Shown here piece after piece: positions 59,318 to 64,000 of a stretch of 64,000 nucleotides of DNA. The stretch is from NCBI GenBank assembly GCA_015680685.1, contig MNCI01006946.1:301224-365223 (forward strand), read 5' to 3'. Position 1 is the stretch's first letter; every line of letters begins with the position of its first letter. The stretch comes from Gnetum montanum. Lineage: Eukaryota; Streptophyta; Gnetopsida; Gnetales; Gnetaceae. The notes under the pieces were generated by a model. It ran no database searches, was not told the origin of the DNA, and saw only the letters and a list, made by a program, of their open reading frames with translations. The position numbers and the translations under genes are program-made.

Positions 59318-59900
59318 CTTTTTGTTGAAACATGCGCTAGCTAGGTCTAGTGAACATTATTGACATGATTGGATAAACCCTAAGGTTAAAATCATTTTCA
59401 CAATAAATATAGTTAAATAAGCACACTGATATTTTATTTGTATTGCAAAATGTCTTCTTCTTATAGGTGTGATTATACTAAATCATCAATCCCACAAGAA
59501 TGCAAGGTGGTATATACTCATCCAGATGAGTATGTACATGACTTAATCTTCATCCTACATCAAGATGAACAACTGTGATGGCATGATATGGAAGGCAACA
59601 TTATAATGGCTCCTAATCGATCTATGCCTGTGATGCTACTTCAAAATCTTAAGAAGTTTAGTATCCAAGATCTTCAAGAGGAGTACATTGTGCATGATTA
59701 TGACTATTAGAACTATTGTCCTAATGAAACACAATAAAGAAGATATCATCACCAAGAAAAGCACCATGATTTTTTGAAGGGAAAATGGTTCACCAATCCT
59801 TTATTCCTGCTTAACCAAGATGACAATGAGGACCCTTCCTATGGGGGCTCTCAACATGAAAATTCTCCACCCCTTGTTATTGGTGATGGGGGTGTGGCCC
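59318..59900 (+). other. Leader and start of gag, element 3
   Basis: No continuous frame. Sequence from about 59,450 is probably the decayed beginning of gag, but I cannot fix a start. Confidence 0.35.
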
Positions 59901-61440
59901 TACAGCTATAGTCCACCATCAACAATCTAGGTTTAGGTAAAGATGACAGTCAAGGTAAGGTCTTAGATAAGCATCAAGATGATAAGAAAACTAAAGAATG
60001 TGGTTGTGAAAACTGAAGGGGAGTTGGAAAATTCCATGGTGGTGGCAGTCCTCCTCCCTCTTTTCCCTCTTCATCTAAATATTTTTCTTCCTCTTTTGGT
60101 TCTTACAAACGTTGTTGAAAGAACAACCATGATGGAGGTGATCAACAGGACAATAATGATGATCGTTAGGCCCACAATGATCAAAGGGGTAATAGAGAAC
60201 ATCATCAATGACAACGAAATAATGATGATGATAAGACTTTGCTAGCAACTCAAAGCATGCTAAATATTGTAGACACTATAAAAATCCCAACTAGGTATGT
60301 CAAAGATAGTCAGATCAAATGACTTGATATGAACAATATTTCTAGATTTGAGGGGGGATATAATTCTAATCCATAGACACATCTTCAAGCTTTTCACAAT
60401 TCCTATGCCTTATAAAATATCAAAAATAATTGGCAAAAACTAAAGCTATTTCCCAAGATACTCATCAAGGAAGCAAAAAGATGGTACCAGTCCTTAGAGC
60501 CAAAATCTATCTACTAGTGAAGTACAATGCTCGAGCTATTTAATGATAAGTATCAAACATACTCTAGAGTATCTAATTTGAGAAGGTAGATCCAAGGATG
60601 AAAGAAAGAAAACCATGAACCCTTGGATGCCGCCATGGGCAGATACTANCAGAGTATCTAATTTGAGAAGGTAGATCCAAGGATGAAAGAAAGAAAACCA
60701 TGAACCCTTGGATGCCGCCATGGGCAGATACTATTCTCTCATACACTAATGCCCTAGCCATGGTTATTCTCAATGAGAACAGCTTCACCATATCATAGAT
60801 GGACTTAGATTAGAAACAAGGAGAACTCTTGGGGTCTATGCCCAAGGGAGACTATCTAAAATCAAAGCCCATTTGATTAAAAGGTTAATTAAGTAGGTAC
60901 TAAAAGAAGAAGTAGAGTTGAGAAAATGTAAAAGTGTAGATGAATACAACAAGGATCCTTCCATCAAAAAAAGGGAGGTTTCATTTTGTGACAATGAAGA
61001 AGAATCACCACTAAATGAGGTGGTAAATAGAAAGACCCTGCTGATCCAAAAATCTATGTTTAAAATTTTAGCTAAGGTGGATAAAATGTGAGATTCATTG
61101 GATGAAAAATTCCAAACTTTTTCTGAAAATTATCAAAGAGTCACAAGAGCAAAGTAGTGATCATAACCACTTGAGATGAAAAGAAGTTGAACATGCCTAC
61201 CAAAGGGGTAAGGGCAAGATTGTAGTAGAAGATGAAGTTGCAAAAATTAAGTTAGATGATGGTGGTAGGTGTGACATCTATCAATACAAACATCCTAAGG
61301 AATGTTGCCCCATTATGTCACACTTAGAAGAATTTGGGATGTATGCTCTAAATCCATGACTAGTAAGAAGGAAAGCAACCAGAAGGTTACCTTATCCTCA
61401 AGGCAATCCTAAGCAGTTCCATCAGCAACAATAGTATTAT
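59900..61440 (+). pseudogene. Gag of Athila-like element 3
   Basis: Fragments in several frames. A capsid segment with LPKILIKEAKRWYQSLEP followed by MLELFNDKYQ (60,430-60,560) matches the retrotransposon-gag family. A decayed zinc knuckle, GRCDIYQYKHPKECC, lies near 61,260-61,305, where the second Cys is Tyr. Asn/Asp-rich sequence precedes the capsid. An 83-bp duplication around an N (60,566-60,733) adds an artificial break. Confidence 0.65.
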
Positions 61441-62019
61441 CCAAGTGAAACTCCACTACAACCATACGAACAATATCAACAGTGGCATGAACCATAGTTA
61501 TGCGAGATTCTACCACCAAGGTAGTAGTACCCTTACAAGCAACTAGATTGATATGGGTATTATGTTCAACAACCCCTATCTCCACATGACTCTTTCATTC
61601 ATGTGTCTCCTTTCCAACATCACTACCATCCTTTTGAATACGACAAAACTCATTCTCCACATTCTAGAAGAGATGCCAAATTTTATCCTTATCTTCCTCC
61701 TATTTCTACACCTATTCCTCAACCTTCAATGTAGCTATCACCTACTCCATCCATGCAAGATGAACTTACAACCCAACTACAACAACGTAATACTACTAGG
61801 GCCATCAATCTACAACTAGTTCATCAATTGAGGGGTTTGGAACCTCATGCTCATAAAAGACCATTCTTTCGACCTAATAGCCCTACTAATCTATCATAGA
61901 CTTAAGCAACCGATCACCCTACGCTTACTTCATCCTCTACAAACCATTCCATTGGGTCCTCTTTAAACCAAATTTCATCCAAAATCCATATGTTTATGCT
62001 CACCCATGCTATATCTGAT

Positions 62020-62550
62020 TAGATTCAGACTAGCAACCTTCTCAAGAGATTAGTTGATCCTAGAAGTGCTCTTATCTATCTACAAATTTCTAGGAATGAA
62101 CCATGTAAAGCTCTTCTTAATTCAAGTTTTGGTGTTAACTTGATTTCTCATGAGATGTATACTACTTGAAATCTACCACCTCTCAAGAAGAGCAATATCA
62201 TATTATAATTAGCAAACCAATTCATCATTATTCTATTAGAACTAGTCAAAGACATTATGATCACTATCTGTGGGTGGTCTTATCTTGTTGATTTCCTACT
62301 AATTAAGGTTGAAAATTGCAAAGAGGACATCCCAATCATTATGGGAAGGGCATGGTTAAGAACTATTGATGCAAGAATGGACATCAGAGATCTTTCCTTG
62401 GAGATATCAAAGGAAAATACATTTGAAAAGATCAAGGAGATGAGTTCTATGCATCACGTACAACAATCTAGGGTGTCATTACATGCAAAAAATCTAGTCT
62501 GTGAAATGAGCATCTATTTCTACATGCAAGTAGTGTGCACATGAGGTAGA
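62020..62550 (+). pseudogene. Protease of element 3
   Basis: The segment ALLNSSFGVNLISHEMY (about 62,110-62,160) aligns to the active-site region of Athila-type proteases, with the catalytic Asp replaced by Asn. Then DIPIIMGRAWLRTIDARMDI (62,326-62,385) matches the flap and C-terminal ILGRPFL region. Confidence 0.65.
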
Positions 62551-62779
62551 TATTCAAAGGTATCTGTACATAGTAGCCACAAAACAAGAGGAAACCCAGT
62601 GGTTGACCATTGATTTTAACAATAGCACAATGTGCATGAAACCTACTGAGAGCCTGACATGTGCTTATGTTGTAGCCATGGATGAGCTAGAGTAAGTTCA
62701 TCACCAACTCGCTAATGATGAAAATGATGATACCAATTGGGAAGAGTTGGGGATACCTAAGAATTTTAAACAAGATCCT

Positions 62780-63480
62780 CCAGAGTTGAAAACTTTACTT
62801 GCTGACCTAGAATATTCATTCTTGAAAAATGGTAAGTTGATCATACTTAATGCCAAACTTGCTCCTGAGCATAAAGCAAAATTGTTGAAAGTGGTCAACA
62901 AATGACTAATAGCCTTTGCTTGGTCATATCCTGAACTCACTAAAATTGATCTACAGATATGCCAGCATCACATTTACATTGATCCAAAATTGAAGTAAAT
63001 TTTCAAAGAGGAGATTAAGCAACTCCCTAAGGTAGGGTTCATGTATCCCATTGCAGATAGCAAGTGGATCAATCCACTCATCATAGTGCTAAAGAGAGGT
63101 GGTAAATGATGGGTTTGTATCAACTTAAGGCTATTAAATATGACAACATTCAAAGATCATTTTCTATTTTCATTCATTGAGCATGTGTTGGACACCATAT
63201 GTGGACATTGCTATTATAGTTTTCTAGATGGTTATAGTGCCTATAACCAAACCTAAATTGCACTAGAAGATTAGGCCAAAACAACTTTCACAAGTCCTTG
63301 GGGGACTTTTGCATATCATAAGATGTCTTTTGGTTTATGCAATGTCCTTGCCACTTTCCAATGCCTAGTCTTAAATATCTTTCAACATCAAATAGGTAGT
63401 GAAGTGAAAGTCTTCATGGATACTTATCCACTTATGGCACTACCTTTGAGCAAGCATTGAATTGCCTTGAGCAAGTACTA
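62780..63480 (+). pseudogene. Reverse transcriptase of element 3
   Basis: Landmarks on the plus strand: IAFAWSYPELTKIDLQI, VGFMYPIADSKWINPLIIV, WVCINLRLLN, FLDGYSAYNQ, TSPWGTFAYHKMSFGLCN, then VFMD at the catalytic motif (about 63,412-63,423). The motif is lost: the codon after FMD is Thr, and a one-base frame change occurs there, since the following GTTFE-like sequence continues in another frame. Other stops lie near 62,902, 62,997, 63,109 and 63,255. Confidence 0.8.
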
Positions 63481-63834
63481 AAACGATGTGTGGAAACAAA
63501 TCTATAGCTCAATTGGTAGAAGAGACATCTCATGGTCCAAGAGAGCATTGTATTAGGGCACTAAATTTTGATAAAAGGGAGCAAGATAGACCCAAAAGAG
63601 ATAAGGGTCATTCAAGGAATCACCTGTTAAGCATAAATTGTCAAATATGTTTGGCCATTCCTTGGATACACTAGTTACTACTGATGATTCATAGATAATT
63701 TCTCTAAGATCGCAAAACTATTGGTCAAGCTGATAAAGAAAGATGCTCCCTTCATCAGACCAAGGAATGTGAAAATGCATTCCAGATCCTCAAGTAGAAA
63801 CTCATAGAGACTCTAATTCTATCAACACCTAACT

Positions 63835-64000
63835 AGCCCAAACCATTCCATATCATGATAGATGCATTTGACTATGCCTTGGGAGCTGTGCATATGTAGT
63901 TGGATGATAAGAAACATCCATATTACATCCACTGTGTAAGTCAAAGAATTTTGGATGCACAACTGAATTACACCACCATAGAAAAAGAACTGATGGTGGT
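63835..64000 (+). pseudogene. RNase H of element 3, cut by the window end
   Basis: KPFHIMIDAFDYALGAV followed by a stop, then SQRILDAQLNYTTIEKELMV, the conserved start of the gypsy RNase H domain. It runs off the window. Confidence 0.75.

Noticed and set aside
59979-60245. 88-codon hydrophobic frame
   Set aside because: Shadow frame of the Asn/Asp-rich part of the element 3 gag.

Overview
The window looks like nuclear DNA of a seed plant. It has a plant-type 45S rDNA unit (18S, 5.8S and 26S all recognisable), Ty3/gypsy retrotransposons of the plant Tat and Athila-like groups, and no bacterial-type operons. ITS1 is about 0.9 kb, the spacers are very long and repeat-rich, and everything is old and heavily mutated. 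This suggests a large genome such as a gymnosperm (inference; I cannot name the species). I see no host gene that looks intact.

Layout. 1-4.1 kb: gag-protease of a Tat-type Ty3/gypsy element on the minus strand. 4.1-6.9 kb: its repeat-rich upstream region and an LTR fragment in the opposite orientation. 6.9-12.2 kb: an array of a 15-bp minisatellite, interrupted by a roughly 0.7-kb cassette (7.56-8.25 kb) and by a solo LTR with target-site duplication (10.7-11.7 kb, containing an assembly gap). 12.3-15.36 kb: about 300-bp tandem repeats, then about 38-bp repeats. 15.8-22.3 kb: a decayed 26S-ITS2-5.8S-ITS1-18S unit on the minus strand. 22.3-28.45 kb: its upstream transcribed spacer with about 225-bp and about 640-bp tandem repeats. 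28.45-57.76 kb: the 15-bp minisatellite again, in a higher-order period of about 4.1 kb. A 17.1-kb Tat-type retrotransposon (29,680-46,804) with 1.7-kb LTRs and a GGTAT target duplication is inserted in it. 57.77-64 kb: a truncated LTR interrupted by an Athila-like element on the plus strand that runs off the window.

How it fits together. A roughly 65-bp module occurs about 17 times on both flanks of the rRNA genes and inside the minisatellite cassettes. Several copies carry TATATAGGGG or TATATAAGGGG, the known plant RNA polymerase I start motif. I therefore read the minisatellite, the 300-bp repeats and the cassettes as one very large rDNA intergenic spacer with many spacer promoters, later invaded by retrotransposons. 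In each higher-order unit two modules face each other across about 0.55 kb.

The most unusual findings are: (1) the convergent Pol I-like spacer-promoter cassettes in a 4.1-kb higher-order repeat; (2) an antisense, multi-intron accessory gene with its own TATA box inside the 17.1-kb retrotransposon, encoding an FCP1/HAD-phosphatase-like domain; (3) a dispersed family of short hairpins with base-paired stem variation that borders the coding blocks of the Tat elements. Three assembly artefacts were also found: two single-N joins flanked by exact duplications, and an N gap that begins right after an Illumina-adapter-like 10-mer.
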